DNA of 64,000 nucleotides from an uncultured Geobacter sp. (GCA_903925075.1 CAIYDQ010000025.1:1-64000), one strand, 5' to 3'; shown: positions 1-12,554, counted from the stretch's first letter. Made by a program: numbers and translations. The notes: a model not told the origin generated them from the sequence alone.

Positions 1-748
1 CCTTGCCGGCCACCATGACGTCGGTGGCGCGCTTGATGCCGTCCATCAGGGACTCGCGGCAGCCGTAGATGTTGTCGAACTTGGACTTGGTCACCGAGTC
101 GTTGACGTTGATGGCCGGGAACTTGAGGGTCCCCTTCTCGTGCATCTGGTACAGGCGGTGCACGCCGGTGGTGGTTTCTTCGGTGACCCCCTTGATGCTG
201 GCGGCGGCCTTGGAATACCAGCCGGGCTGTTCGGCCAGACGCTTCTTGATGGCGGCGAACAGGCACTCTTCCTCTTCGCAGGTGGGATTGGCGATCACGG
301 AGGGATCTTTTTCGGCGTCGCTCCCCAGGTGCAGCAGCAGCGTGGCGTCGCCGCCGTCGTCGAGGATCATGTTGGGCGAACCGCCGTCGTGCCAGTCGAA
401 GATCCTGTGGGTGTAGTCCCAGTAATCGGTGAGGGTTTCGCCCTTGATGGCGAAGACCGGGATGCCGGCGGCGGCAATGGCGGCGGCGGCGTGGTCCTGG
501 GTGGAGAAGATGTTGCAGGAAGCCCAGCGCACCTCGGCGCCCAGCGCCGTCAAGGTCTCGATCAACATGGCGGTCTGGATGGTCATGTGCAGCGAGCCGG
601 CGATGCGGGCGCCTTTCAGCGGCTGCGTCTTGGCGAATTCCTCGCGGATCGCCATCAGCCCCGGCATTTCCGTTTCGGCGATGATCATTTCCTTGCGTCC
701 CCAAGCTGCGAGGGCCATGTCCTGTACGATGTAGTCGTTTGCTTTCAT
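1..748 (-). CDS. ahcY: Adenosylhomocysteinase, N-terminal part (runs off window edge)
   Basis: Hydrolyses S-adenosylhomocysteine to adenosine and homocysteine in the cytoplasm, removing the product inhibitor of SAM-dependent methyltransferases. About 248 N-terminal residues are visible. They include the family segments [15 protein letters not shown], a region reading [11 protein letters not shown], a GETLTDYW stretch, [11 protein letters not shown], and [11 protein letters not shown]. The NAD-binding half lies beyond the window edge. The ATG at 748 is preceded by an AAAGGAG ribosome-binding site with normal spacing. The gene lies downstream of, and on the same strand as, an ArsR-methyltransferase fusion resembling SahR, the known regulator of this cycle. 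metK is about 5 kb away. The 270-bp gap before it is filled with a dispersed repeat. The identification is very secure; only the C-terminus is missing. Confidence 0.96.
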   Translation of the reverse strand, partial: MKANDYIVQDMALAAWGRKEMIIAETEMPGLMAIREEFAKTQPLKGARIAGSLHMTIQTAMLIETLTALGAEVRWASCNIFSTQDHAAAAIAAAGIPVFAIKGETLTDYWDYTHRIFDWHDGGSPNMILDDGGDATLLLHLGSDAEKDPSVIANPTCEEEECLFAAIKKRLAEQPGWYSKAAASIKGVTEETTTGVHRLYQMHEKGTLKFPAINVNDSVTKSKFDNIYGCRESLMDGIKRATDVMVAGK

Positions 749-784
749 AGAGTCGTCTCCTTTTTATGTGCTGCTAATCGATAG

Positions 785-943
785 TCAAAACCATTTGCCA
801 CGGAGAACATCTGAGAACTTCCGAGAACTGCCAAGTCAAAGGCTTAAATTTGGTTAAGTCAAAACCCAAATTTGCCACGGAGAAAATATGAGAACGTCTG
901 GGAACTGCCAGTCAAAAGCTTCAAATCCAGAAAGCTGGTTAAG
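785..943. repeat. Dispersed repeat family A, two tandem units
   Basis: Two diverged units of about 80 bp lie in tandem upstream of ahcY. Each starts with a core reading GCCACGGAGAA and continues through a TGAGAAC segment, a CTGCCAGTCAAA-like segment and GGTTAAG. The same core recurs inverted at 1010-1038 and direct at 5069-5097. Unit 2 and the inverted copy face each other and could pair as a long imperfect hairpin. Confidence 0.75.
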
Positions 944-1009
944 ACAGAAGCAAACGGAACCCAAAAGACGGTTTTACCCGATCTGGTTTTTCCGTTTCGC
1001 TTGTTTTAC

Positions 1010-1040
1010 CTCAGATTTCCTCAGATTTTCTCCGTGGCAA
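1010..1040 (-). repeat. Dispersed repeat family A, inverted copy
   Basis: The 29 bases at 1010-1038 are, on the minus strand, identical to 5069-5097. The copy overlaps the 3' end of the ArsR-methyltransferase gene. Read on the minus strand it encodes the terminal residues FATEKI and the TGA stop codon of that protein. Confidence 0.85.
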
Positions 1041-1956
1041 AAGGTTTTTCCGCCCGCACCAGCAGCACGTCCTCCTGCCCTGCCGCCGCTGCCACGCGCT
1101 GCTCCTCGATCTGCTCGAAGCCTGCCGCTTTCAGCCATTCCCGCAGTTCCGTAGTTTCGAAGCCGAGCCATTGGTCCGCCAACTGCTCCCGCGCCCATTC
1201 CCGCTCGTGGCGCGCCAGATCCGCCAGCACCAGCATCCCTCCCGGCTGCAGCACCCGCAGGATCTCGCGCAGCACCGCCAGCGGATCGGCCGCATGGTGC
1301 AGCACCATGTTGGCAACCACGCACCCCGCCCCCCGGTCCGATATCGGCAGGTGGGTCATTTCGCCAAGACGCAGCTCTATCCCCTCCTCGCCGTCCGCCG
1401 CCAGCCGCCGACGCGCCTCGCCCAGCATGGCAGGCGAATGGTCCACGCCGATCACTCGGCCGGCGCGGCTGGAAAGGCTCGGCAGCAAGGCTCCGGTGCC
1501 GACGCCGATCTCCAGCAGGACGGGAACCTCAGGCAGCAACGCCAGCAACCGATCCAGGTAATCCGGGACCGGCAGCAGGGTGCGCGACAGGCTGTCCCAT
1601 TGCCGGGCATGACGATCGAAAAACTCCAGGCTGCGCCTGCGACGCGCCTCCAGGGCGCTGGCCACGGCGGCCAGATCGTCCAGTCGCTTTGGAAGCTTGT
1701 CCAACTCCAACTCGAAGGCCGGCCGGATGGCGCAGAAAAAGGCGTTTTCCTCTCCCGCGCGATAGTAGCTCCAGGTCCCCTGGCGCTTCACCGACAAAAT
1801 GCCCGCCTCGGTCAGTATCTTCAGATGCCGGGAGATGCGCGACTGCCCCATCCCCAGCATGCGCGTCAATTCCTGCACGGTAAATTCCCCGCGCAGGAGC
1901 ACCGCCACCAGTCGCAGTCGGCAAGGGTCAGCCAGTGCTTTGAATAGATCGATCAT
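1021..1956 (-). CDS. ArsR-family regulator fused to SAM-dependent methyltransferase domain (SahR-like)
   Basis: A 311-residue two-domain protein. Residues 1-80 form an ArsR winged helix, with the recognition helix around GMGQSRISRHLKIL. Residues about 145-260 form a class I methyltransferase fold, with motif I EIGVGTG at 149-155, an acidic VDHS strand end near 171, and LQPGG at 236-240. SahR proteins of Deltaproteobacteria are ArsR regulators, some carrying such a domain, that sense S-adenosylhomocysteine and control ahcY and metK. Here the gene lies directly upstream of ahcY on the same strand, with metK close by, so this role is the best inference. The last six residues come from a dispersed repeat. 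A plain methyltransferase with an autoregulatory HTH is the alternative. Confidence 0.8.
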   Translation of the reverse strand: MIDLFKALADPCRLRLVAVLLRGEFTVQELTRMLGMGQSRISRHLKILTEAGILSVKRQGTWSYYRAGEENAFFCAIRPAFELELDKLPKRLDDLAAVASALEARRRRSLEFFDRHARQWDSLSRTLLPVPDYLDRLLALLPEVPVLLEIGVGTGALLPSLSSRAGRVIGVDHSPAMLGEARRRLAADGEEGIELRLGEMTHLPISDRGAGCVVANMVLHHAADPLAVLREILRVLQPGGMLVLADLARHEREWAREQLADQWLGFETTELREWLKAAGFEQIEEQRVAAAAGQEDVLLVRAEKPFATEKI

Positions 1957-1960
1957 TCAG

Positions 1961-2005
1961 GTATCAACTTTGACGATTTTATTAAATCAGGTTTTCTTGA
2001 TATAC
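1961..2005 (-). promoter_or_regulatory. Possible autoregulatory inverted repeat upstream of the SahR-like gene
   Basis: GTATCAA (1961-1967) faces TTGATATAC (1997-2005) in the AT-rich stretch just before the ATG at 1956. ArsR proteins usually bind inverted repeats at their own promoter. The match is imperfect and no matching site was found before metK, so this is tentative. Confidence 0.25.
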
Positions 2006-2082
2006 CATAAAGACCCGGGCTGCGCAAGAAAAAAGCCGACCACGAAGGGACGCGGAGCAAGAGCCGAGCAGAGGCAAAATCA

Positions 2083-2123
2083 AAAAATCCCCCTGTCGCA
2101 TCGGCAGCGATAGGGGGATTTTT
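2083..2123. terminator. Strong bidirectional intrinsic terminator
   Basis: A perfect 12-bp stem, AAAAATCCCCCT (2083-2094) with AGGGGGATTTTT (2112-2123), encloses a 17-nt loop. The stem carries its own T tract on both strands. It ends the nitronate-monooxygenase-like gene before the SahR-like gene begins. Confidence 0.85.
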
Positions 2124-2177
2124 GAAAGACATACTGCCGGATATCCGGCTAAAGGATGGAGCGCCGGGGGCCGGCCG

Positions 2178-3266
2178 TCAGGCCGCCTCGTTGACGACGA
2201 CGGCTTCCGCTGCGAACAACTCGTCGAAGATCTCCTGCACGGTGCCGATCCGGTCGGCCTTCCAGGCGTTGGTGCCGCAGAAAATCAGCCCGGTGTCGAC
2301 CTCACCGCGCTGGGCGCGGTCCAGCGACTTGACGATGCAAAACCGCTCCCGGCTCTCCTTGTACGAGCATTTCTTCAGGCAACCCAAGGTGCACGGGGTA
2401 TGGCGCTCCTTGTCGTAATCGATGATGGCTTGCTGATTGCTGAGGATGGCGCGCCCTGGGAGGCCGGCCGGACTCATGATCAGGCCGATGTCCTCCTTTT
2501 TGCAGTCCAGGTAGGCCTGCTTGAAGGCGTCGTCGGCGTCGCACTCCACGGTCGGCACGAAGCGGCTCGCCATCTGCACGCCGTCGGCGCCTTCGGCCAG
2601 GGCGTGCAGCAGGTCTTCCCGGTCCCAAATACCGCCGGCCGCGATCACCGGCACGTCGCGACCGTACTCGGCCCGGAAAAATTCCTTCACGCCGCGCACC
2701 GTCTCGTACTGATCGTAATCCCCGTTGCCTATGTTCTCCAGCTTCTCGCCCAGATGCCCGCCCGCCGTATCCGGGTCCTCGACCACGAAGGCGTCCGGCA
2801 ACCGGTTGTAGCTCTTGTCCCATTTCTTGGCGATCAGTTGCGCCGCGCGCACCGAGGAGACGATCGGCACCAGGGCGACGTCGGGCGCATGCGCGGTGAG
2901 ACCGGGCAGCGTCATAGGCAGGCCCGCGCCGCACACCAGCAGTTTCGCGCCCCCCTCGACCGCCGCCTGCACCAGCTGCTCGAAATCGGAGAGCGCAACC
3001 ATCACATTCACCCCGATGATGCCGTCCGGAGCGATCTGGTAGGCCTTCTGCAACTCCGCCTTCAAAGCCAGGGAATTGCTTTGCAGATAGTTTTTACCGT
3101 TGAACAACTCGCTGTTCAGCGCTATGCCGGGAGAGGCGACCAAACCGACGCCGCCGCATTTGGCGACGTGACCGGCGAGCGAACCTGCGGAGACCCGCAC
3201 TCCCATGCCGCCCTGAATCAGCGGGTACCGGGACTCGTGTTTTCCAATGCGCAACGGTTTAAACAT
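2178..3266 (-). CDS. Nitronate monooxygenase / 2-nitropropane dioxygenase family flavoprotein
   Basis: A 362-residue FMN-dependent TIM-barrel protein of the NMO/FabK-like family. Family members oxidise alkyl nitronates or reduce enoyl thioesters. Visible motifs are QGGMG at 18-22 (flavin binding), GVNVMVA, a CGAGLP strand, TAGGHLG (the region bearing the catalytic His in the family) and AAGGIWDRED for phosphate binding. Near residues 288-310 there is an unusual cysteine set, CTLGCLKKC followed by a further FC, which is not part of the classical NMO core and might bind a metal. The gene is monocistronic, divergent from a two-component pair, and followed by a strong terminator. The ATG at 3266 has an AGGAGG site upstream. 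The family is secure; the substrate is unknown. Confidence 0.85.
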   Translation of the reverse strand: MFKPLRIGKHESRYPLIQGGMGVRVSAGSLAGHVAKCGGVGLVASPGIALNSELFNGKNYLQSNSLALKAELQKAYQIAPDGIIGVNVMVALSDFEQLVQAAVEGGAKLLVCGAGLPMTLPGLTAHAPDVALVPIVSSVRAAQLIAKKWDKSYNRLPDAFVVEDPDTAGGHLGEKLENIGNGDYDQYETVRGVKEFFRAEYGRDVPVIAAGGIWDREDLLHALAEGADGVQMASRFVPTVECDADDAFKQAYLDCKKEDIGLIMSPAGLPGRAILSNQQAIIDYDKERHTPCTLGCLKKCSYKESRERFCIVKSLDRAQRGEVDTGLIFCGTNAWKADRIGTVQEIFDELFAAEAVVVNEAA

Positions 3267-3295
3267 ACTTCCTCCTGAGAGCCGGCTTCAATAGC

Positions 3296-3342
3296 TTTAC
3301 ATTAACAGAGAACGCCGTTTTGCTTTGTAATACTAATGTAAA
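3296..3342. promoter_or_regulatory. Inverted-repeat operator in the divergent promoter region
   Basis: TTTACATTA (3296-3304) and TAATGTAAA (3334-3342) form a perfect 9-bp inverted repeat separated by 29 bp. It sits in the 130-bp gap between the divergent flavoprotein gene and the two-component operon. It is a good candidate site for a dimeric regulator, perhaps the adjacent OmpR-type response regulator; which protein binds is an inference. Confidence 0.45.
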
Positions 3343-3396
3343 ACAAGGGACCAGATACCCCTTGCAAAATGCGATCTCGGATGCTACAGCTGACGC

Positions 3397-4365
3397 ATGA
3401 AACTGCACAGAAAGATGTCAAATCCGCTGATAGCACTGATCGGCATCCAGCTTATCTGGGTGGTGGTGGTGGTTTTCTGGGTCTACTGGTTCATCGGCCG
3501 CAGCCAGGAATTCCGGGAACTCGCCTTGCGCTACAAACCGGAGCTGGTGACCAAGGGAGTGGAGTGGCTGGTGCTGGTGGAGGGGCTTTTGATGCTGGTG
3601 GCCATCCTCGCCGGGGTGTACGTCATGTTCCTCTATTGGCGGCGCCAGGCGAAACTCTACCTGCAGCAGCGCAGCTACATCTCCCAATTGACCCACGAAC
3701 TGAAATCGCCGCTCGCCTCCATCCAACTGCACCTGGAAACGGTGAAACTGAGGGACCTTCCCAAAGAGAAACTGGAGGGCTTCATCGACACCATGCTCTC
3801 GGACACGGAACGGCTGAACATCCTCACCAGCAACCTGCTGATGGCCACCCGCATCGAGTTCCGGCAACTGGGAGAAAAGGCGAAGCGCATCGATTTCTCC
3901 CGGTTCGTCACCGAGTACCTGGAGAAAAAGCGCGACACGCTTCCCGAGGGGGGGAGGATCGCGACCGAGGTGGAGCCCGGCATCCACGCCGTCATCGACG
4001 TCGAAGGGATGGAGATGGCGCTGCGCAACCTGCTGGAGAACGCGCTGCTCTATTCGCCGGTCTCACCCGAGATCCGGGTCTCGCTCAAGCGCAGCGGCCG
4101 CAACTGCCTGCTCGAATTCCAGGACAACGGCAAGGGGCTCAAGCGGCAGGAACTGGAGCCGATTTTCGACATGTTCTATCGGGTGCGCACGCCGGGGGAG
4201 AACATCAGGGGGACCGGGCTTGGGCTCTACATCGTCAAGTCGGTGGTGAACGCCCATGGCGGCAAGATCTCGGTGGAGAGCCCCGGCCCCGGCAAGGGGT
4301 GCACGTTCCGCATCATGCTGCCGCTCCCCGGCGACAGCAAACGAGGTGAGCTTCATGTCCGGTGA
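3397..4365 (+). CDS. Membrane-bound sensor histidine kinase
   Basis: A 322-residue orthodox kinase. Two membrane segments (about 9-33 and 58-80) flank a very short periplasmic loop of about 25 residues, so it probably senses a signal in or near the membrane. The phosphoacceptor is H100 in QLTHELKSPL. The ATPase domain carries the N box (NLLENALLYS), G1 (DNGKGL) and G2 (GTGLGLYI). There is no HAMP or PAS domain. The last 11 bases overlap the start of the response regulator gene, so the pair is translationally coupled. It is divergent from the nitronate-monooxygenase-like gene. Confidence 0.92.
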   Translation: MKLHRKMSNPLIALIGIQLIWVVVVVFWVYWFIGRSQEFRELALRYKPELVTKGVEWLVLVEGLLMLVAILAGVYVMFLYWRRQAKLYLQQRSYISQLTHELKSPLASIQLHLETVKLRDLPKEKLEGFIDTMLSDTERLNILTSNLLMATRIEFRQLGEKAKRIDFSRFVTEYLEKKRDTLPEGGRIATEVEPGIHAVIDVEGMEMALRNLLENALLYSPVSPEIRVSLKRSGRNCLLEFQDNGKGLKRQELEPIFDMFYRVRTPGENIRGTGLGLYIVKSVVNAHGGKISVESPGPGKGCTFRIMLPLPGDSKRGELHVR

Positions 4366-5086
4366 AAAGCCGCAGATACTGCTGGTTGAGGACGAGATCC
4401 ATCTGGCGCGGGGGATCACCTTCAACCTGGAACAGGAAGGGTTCCTGGTGAGCCACGTGGAGAGCGGCGAAGAGGCCCTGGACAAGGTGAAGGTGGAAAA
4501 ATTCGAGCTGATCATCCTGGACGTCATGCTGCCGGGGATCAGCGGCTTCGAGGTCTGCCGTCGGGTGCGGGAACTGGACTCGCGCGTCCCGGTGCTGATG
4601 CTGACGGCGCGCTCGGACGAGCAGGATCGGATCGCCGGGCTGGCGGAGGGGGCGGACGACTACCTGATCAAGCCCTTCAACCTGAAGGAGTTCCTGCTGC
4701 GGGTCTCGGGGATGCTGCGGCGCTCGGCCTGGTACCGCCCGGAGCCGGTGGAGGAGGGATACCGTTTCGGGGACAACGAGGTGTTCCTGCTTTCCTATCG
4801 CGCCAGGACCAGGCAGGGCGAGATCGATCTGACCGATCTGGAGGTGCGCATGCTGTCGCTTTTCTTCCATCGGGAAGGAGAGGCGATCCCGCGGGGGGTG
4901 ATCCTGGAGACGGTTTGGGGCTACTCGACCGACGCCGAGACCCGCACCCTCGACAATTTCATCGTCCGGCTCAGGAAGTACTTCGAGCCCGAGCCCTCCC
5001 GCCCCATTTTCTTCCAGACCGTGCGCGGGGTAGGCTACCGCTTCAGCAAAAACAAGGCAAACCCGTTCGCCACGGAGAAAATCTGA
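4355..5086 (+). CDS. OmpR-family response regulator
   Basis: A 243-residue DNA-binding partner of the upstream kinase. The receiver domain (about 5-120) has acidic residues VEDE, phosphoacceptor D56 in LDVMLPG, T84 and K106 in LIKPFN. A winged-helix effector follows, ending in the typical RGVGYRF strand. The ATG at 4355 is chosen because GAGGTGAG precedes it directly and the receiver starts at once; an upstream in-frame extension would lie inside the kinase gene. The C-terminus runs past the normal end of the winged helix into a dispersed repeat, which encodes the terminal FATEKI and the stop codon. The same tail occurs on the SahR-like protein. Confidence 0.93.
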   Translation: MSGEKPQILLVEDEIHLARGITFNLEQEGFLVSHVESGEEALDKVKVEKFELIILDVMLPGISGFEVCRRVRELDSRVPVLMLTARSDEQDRIAGLAEGADDYLIKPFNLKEFLLRVSGMLRRSAWYRPEPVEEGYRFGDNEVFLLSYRARTRQGEIDLTDLEVRMLSLFFHREGEAIPRGVILETVWGYSTDAETRTLDNFIVRLRKYFEPEPSRPIFFQTVRGVGYRFSKNKANPFATEKI

Positions 5087-5097
5087 GGAAATCTGAG
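5069..5097 (+). repeat. Dispersed repeat family A, direct copy
   Basis: Identical over 29 bases to the reverse complement of 1010-1038. It overlaps the 3' end of the response regulator gene and supplies its stop codon. Weaker similarity to the upstream tandem units continues to about 5150 (GCTTGGTTGAGGCAAAA). Confidence 0.85.
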
Positions 5098-5186
5098 TAA
5101 ATGCGAAAGGCAGACCTCAAGCTTGGTTGAGGCAAAATCAAAATCTGTCGGGGCGGGGTCGAAACCTCTCGGCGTGCGTCATGTGA

Positions 5187-5217
5187 AAAGGGCCGTCTCC
5201 TTGAGAGACGGCCCTTT
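5187..5217. terminator. Bidirectional terminator between convergent genes
   Basis: A perfect 13-bp stem, AAAGGGCCGTCTC / GAGACGGCCCTTT, with a 5-nt loop. It lies between the convergent response regulator and metK genes and can serve both strands. Confidence 0.85.
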
Positions 5218-5295
5218 CCATTGTTAGCTCTTCAGCTCTTCATTTTTCAGGTTCCGGCAAAGCAGGGCAAGCGTCGACGCCCCTTGAGCATCGCT

Positions 5296-6465
5296 TTACA
5301 GCCCGGCTTTTTCCCTGATGATGGCGGCCTTGTCGGTGCGCTCCCAGGTGAACTCGGGAAGCTCGCGGCCGAAGTGACCGTAGGCCGCCGTCTTCTTGTA
5401 GATCGGACGCAAGAGGTCGAGTTCCTCGATGATGGCGCGCGGACGCAGGTCGAACACCTCGCGCACGATCTCGGCGATCCGCTTGGAGGGGATCTTGCCG
5501 GTGCCGTTGCAATCGACCATCACCGAGACCGGCTCGGCGACGCCGATGGCGTAGGCCACCTGCACTTCGCACTTATCGCAAACACCGGCGGCGACCAGGT
5601 TTTTCGCCACATAACGCCCCATGTAGGCTGCCGAGCGGTCCACCTTGGAGGGGTCTTTTCCGGAGAAAGCGCCGCCGCCGTGGGCGCCGTGCCCGCCGTA
5701 GCTGTCCACGATGATCTTGCGGCCGGTAAGCCCGCAGTCGCCCATCGGCCCGCCGATCACGAAGCGCCCGGTGGGGTTGATCAGGAAGCGGGTGTTGGCG
5801 TCCATCAACTCGGCCGGGACGATCTTTTTCACCACCTCTTCGATGATCCCTTCCTTGATCATCTCGTAGGAGACCTCGGGGGAGTGCTGGGAGGAGATGA
5901 CCACCGTGTCCACGTGAACCGGCTTGTCGTTGATGTATTGGATCGACACCTGCGACTTCGAGTCGGGGCGCAGGAAATCCAGCACGCCGGTCTTGCGGAC
6001 CTCGGCAAGCCTTTGCACCAGTTTGTGCGCCAAGAGGATCGACATCGGCATCAGTTCCGGCGTCTCGTTGCAGGCGAAACCGAACATCAGCCCCTGGTCG
6101 CCCGCCCCCTGCTCCTTGAACATCCCCTCGCCTTCGGTCACGCCTTGCGCGATATCGGGGGACTGCTTGTCGATCGAGGTGAGGATCGCGCAGGTCTCCC
6201 AGTCAAAACCCATGGCGGAGTCGTTGTAGCCGATCTCGCGGATGGTCTCTCTGACCACCTTCGGGTAATCGATGACCGCGTTGGTGGTGATTTCGCCGGC
6301 GATCACCGCCATGCCGGTCGTCACCATGGTTTCGCAGGCCACGCGGGACCTGGGATCCTGAGTGAGAATGGCGTCAAGAATGGCATCGGAAATCTGGTCC
6401 GCAACCTTGTCCGGGTGCCCCTCAGAGACAGATTCGGAGGTGAAGATAAAGTCTTTCATTTCCAT
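5296..6465 (-). CDS. metK: S-adenosylmethionine synthetase
   Basis: A 389-residue cytoplasmic enzyme making SAM from methionine and ATP. It carries the family signatures [14 protein letters not shown] at the N-terminus (ATP/Mg site), a [10 protein letters not shown] motif (the conserved hexapeptide region), and [16 protein letters not shown] (phosphate-binding loop). Length and ends match the family. It is the methyl-donor end of the same cycle as the nearby ahcY and SahR-like genes. A near-consensus promoter lies 56 bp upstream of the ATG. An in-frame second ATG at 6459 (MKDFIF) is an alternative start. Confidence 0.98.
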   Translation of the reverse strand: MEMKDFIFTSESVSEGHPDKVADQISDAILDAILTQDPRSRVACETMVTTGMAVIAGEITTNAVIDYPKVVRETIREIGYNDSAMGFDWETCAILTSIDKQSPDIAQGVTEGEGMFKEQGAGDQGLMFGFACNETPELMPMSILLAHKLVQRLAEVRKTGVLDFLRPDSKSQVSIQYINDKPVHVDTVVISSQHSPEVSYEMIKEGIIEEVVKKIVPAELMDANTRFLINPTGRFVIGGPMGDCGLTGRKIIVDSYGGHGAHGGGAFSGKDPSKVDRSAAYMGRYVAKNLVAAGVCDKCEVQVAYAIGVAEPVSVMVDCNGTGKIPSKRIAEIVREVFDLRPRAIIEELDLLRPIYKKTAAYGHFGRELPEFTWERTDKAAIIREKAGL

Positions 6466-6520
6466 ATGATGAAACCCCCATTACAGAATGTGCGGCAAAA
6501 TCGTGAGCTAAAACGGACGG

Positions 6521-6549
6521 ATTGTATAATCGAGAGCCTCTTTTGTCAA
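6521..6549 (-). promoter_or_regulatory. Sigma-70-type promoter of metK
   Basis: On the minus strand, TTGACA (6549-6544), a 17-bp spacer and TACAAT (6526-6521) give an almost consensus housekeeping promoter. I saw no SAM-riboswitch-like fold in the short leader that follows. Confidence 0.75.
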
Positions 6550-6780
6550 CAGTTTAGTGGAGATAACACATTAAATAGCATACTTGCGTTTCAGAACGAA
6601 AGCGATGAGCGGCGTGGCCGGCAATCGATTGCCCGATACACTCATTGCTGTTGGAAAGGCTACGGGAGGAGGCGAGGTGGTGGGGCTGGCATGCTCAGTT
6701 CGCGCTGCAAACGCAGTGAACGGTTGACGCAAATTCCCGCCAACCGTCCACTGTCCCATCTAGTTTATGCAAGAGGTCAC

Positions 6781-6832
6781 AACCCGCAGCAGGTCAACCC
6801 GCAGCAGGTCAACCCGCGGCAGGTGAACCCGC
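6781..6832. repeat. Short tandem repeat, 15-bp unit
   Basis: Three head-to-tail copies of AACCCGCAGCAGGTC (the third slightly changed) plus a partial fourth lie just downstream of the cyclophilin stop codon. The rest of the 6466-6843 gap holds the metK promoter and no convincing gene. Confidence 0.8.
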
Positions 6833-6843
6833 CAAGCTCGCCG

Positions 6844-7371
6844 CTATTCGCAAAGCCTGATCGAGTTGATGAAAACGGGCTCAACGGGAACGTCCTGGTG
6901 CCCACCTTTGTTGCCGGTCTTCACCTCGCGGATCGCGTCGATCACCTCCATACCTTCCACCACCCGGGCAAAGACCGCATAACCGTAGCGATCCGGGGTC
7001 TTGCCGCTGTGGTCCAGAAAGCCATTGTCCACCACGTTGACGAAAAACTGCGAGGTGGCGCTGTCCACCATGCTGGTGCGAGCCATGGCCAGCGTGCCGC
7101 GGGTGTTCTTCAGGCCGTTGGCGGCTTCGTTCTTGATGGCGAACTTGGTTTTTTTCGGGTTCATGTCGACGTCCAAACCGCCGCCCTGCACCATGAAACC
7201 CTTGATCACGCGATGAAAGATGGTGCCGTCGTAGTAGTTGTCCTTGACATAGGAGAGGAAGTTCCGCACCGAGATGGGCGCTTTATCCTTGAAAAGCTCG
7301 ATGGTCACCTTCCCCATCGAGGTCTCCATGACAACCAGGGGATTTTTTTCTTCGGCTGCTTGTTCTGTCAT
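6844..7371 (-). CDS. Cyclophilin-type peptidyl-prolyl cis-trans isomerase
   Basis: A 175-residue cytoplasmic cyclophilin (PpiB-like; no signal peptide) that catalyses proline isomerisation during folding. The active-site pattern is visible: FHRVIKGFMVQGG, then NTRGTLAMART, SQFFVNV, and the VFARVVEGMEVID strand. It lacks the usual tryptophan of the cyclosporin-binding site, as many bacterial forms do. It appears monocistronic, with an AAGGAG site before the ATG. Confidence 0.95.
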   Translation of the reverse strand: MTEQAAEEKNPLVVMETSMGKVTIELFKDKAPISVRNFLSYVKDNYYDGTIFHRVIKGFMVQGGGLDVDMNPKKTKFAIKNEAANGLKNTRGTLAMARTSMVDSATSQFFVNVVDNGFLDHSGKTPDRYGYAVFARVVEGMEVIDAIREVKTGNKGGHQDVPVEPVFINSIRLCE

Positions 7372-7596
7372 TTGTCATTGCTCCTTTTCTTTGGGTTTGA
7401 TACATCTAGTAGTGCTAGCATAAAAACGTCTTGAATAACATAGAAACAGTCACAGGTGAAGATTTTTTTAGACTAGCGGGACGGGCTGCGTCTCCGTCGC
7501 GCCGATTTCACCGGCCTTGACGATTTCGCCGGCCTTGATTTTAGCAGATGCGCGGCAAAACGCTTGCCCAAAGCATCGAACCCTCGGAGGCATATC

Positions 7597-8235
7597 GTGA
7601 AACTCTCCACCGTCAAAATTTCCATCGTCGTACTGCTGGCTGCGCTTGCGCTGCCGCCCGCCATCCCCAGTTCCGCGCTTGCCGCCCCGCTCCCGCAGCA
7701 GACGGCGAAGGTAGGCGAAGCCGCGCCCGGCTTCACCTTGGACGCGCTGGTCGGAACCGAAAAGGGCAAGGAGTTCAAACAGATCTCCCTGAAGGAGTTC
7801 TACGGCAAATGGGTGGTGCTCTTCTTCTACCCGATGGATTTCACCTTCGTCTGCCCGACCGAGATCAAGGGATTCAACGAGGCCGCGGCGACCTTCAAGA
7901 AGCTGAACGCGGTGCTGCTCGGCGTCTCCACCGACAGCAAATATTCGCACCTCGCCTGGGCGCAGCGCGGCGACCTGGGGAGCCTGCAATTCCCCCTGCT
8001 CTCCGACCTGAAGAAGGAGGCCGCCGCAAGCTACGGCTGTCTCGATCAGCAGGCGGGGGTGGCGCTGCGTGCACTGTACATCATCGATCCCGAGGGAGTG
8101 CTGCAGTACCAGGTGGTCCACAACCTGGACGTGGGGCGAAGCGTGGACGAGACGCTGCGCGTGCTGGAGGCGCTGCAGACCGGCTCGCTCTGCCCGCTTG
8201 GCTGGAAGCCGGGAGAGAAGACCCTCCCCCGATAA
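7597..8235 (+). CDS. Periplasmic 2-Cys peroxiredoxin (AhpC/TSA family)
   Basis: A thiol peroxidase of 212 residues. The GTG at 7597 is chosen because CGGAGG precedes it by 6 bases and translation then opens with a signal peptide: VKLSTVKIS, a hydrophobic stretch, and SSALAA with AxA-type cleavage near residue 30. The peroxidatic cysteine is C86 in TFVCPTE. The resolving cysteine is about C199 in SLCPLGWKPGE, the typical AhpC C-terminus. An exported typical 2-Cys peroxiredoxin is less common than the cytoplasmic form; its reductant would have to be periplasmic. It is convergent with the helicase gene, with a 6-bp gap and no obvious terminator. Confidence 0.92.
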   Translation: MKLSTVKISIVVLLAALALPPAIPSSALAAPLPQQTAKVGEAAPGFTLDALVGTEKGKEFKQISLKEFYGKWVVLFFYPMDFTFVCPTEIKGFNEAAATFKKLNAVLLGVSTDSKYSHLAWAQRGDLGSLQFPLLSDLKKEAAASYGCLDQQAGVALRALYIIDPEGVLQYQVVHNLDVGRSVDETLRVLEALQTGSLCPLGWKPGEKTLPR

Positions 8236-8241
8236 CGACGG

Positions 8242-12497
<4,256 letters not shown>

Positions 12498-12508
12498 AGT
12501 CAATATAT

Positions 12509-12541
12509 GTAGGATGCGGTGAACATCGTGAACCGCATCGT
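12509..12541 (+). repeat. REP-like repeat family B, copy 1
   Basis: A hairpin element with arms GATGCGGT and ACCGCATC just downstream of ligA. The 29 bases 12513-12541 match 17210-17238 nearly base for base. Further members are at 17241-17277 and 57945-58048. It may double as the ligA transcript end. Confidence 0.8.
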
Positions 12542-12554
12542 TCCAAAACCGTTT

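Noticed and set aside
6466-6520. SAM riboswitch in the metK leader
   Set aside because: The leader between the -10 element and the ATG is only about 55 nt, with no stem pattern of a known SAM riboswitch class.
6571-6759. 62-codon minus-strand ORF between metK and the cyclophilin gene
   Set aside because: No ribosome-binding site, low-complexity Pro/Thr/Ala translation, and its 3' end runs toward the metK promoter.
5221-7434. A 737-codon open frame on the plus strand across metK and the cyclophilin gene
   Set aside because: It is the antisense shadow of two secure minus-strand genes. Its protein is His/Asp/Gly-rich nonsense typical of GC-rich antisense frames, and it crosses promoter and repeat DNA.
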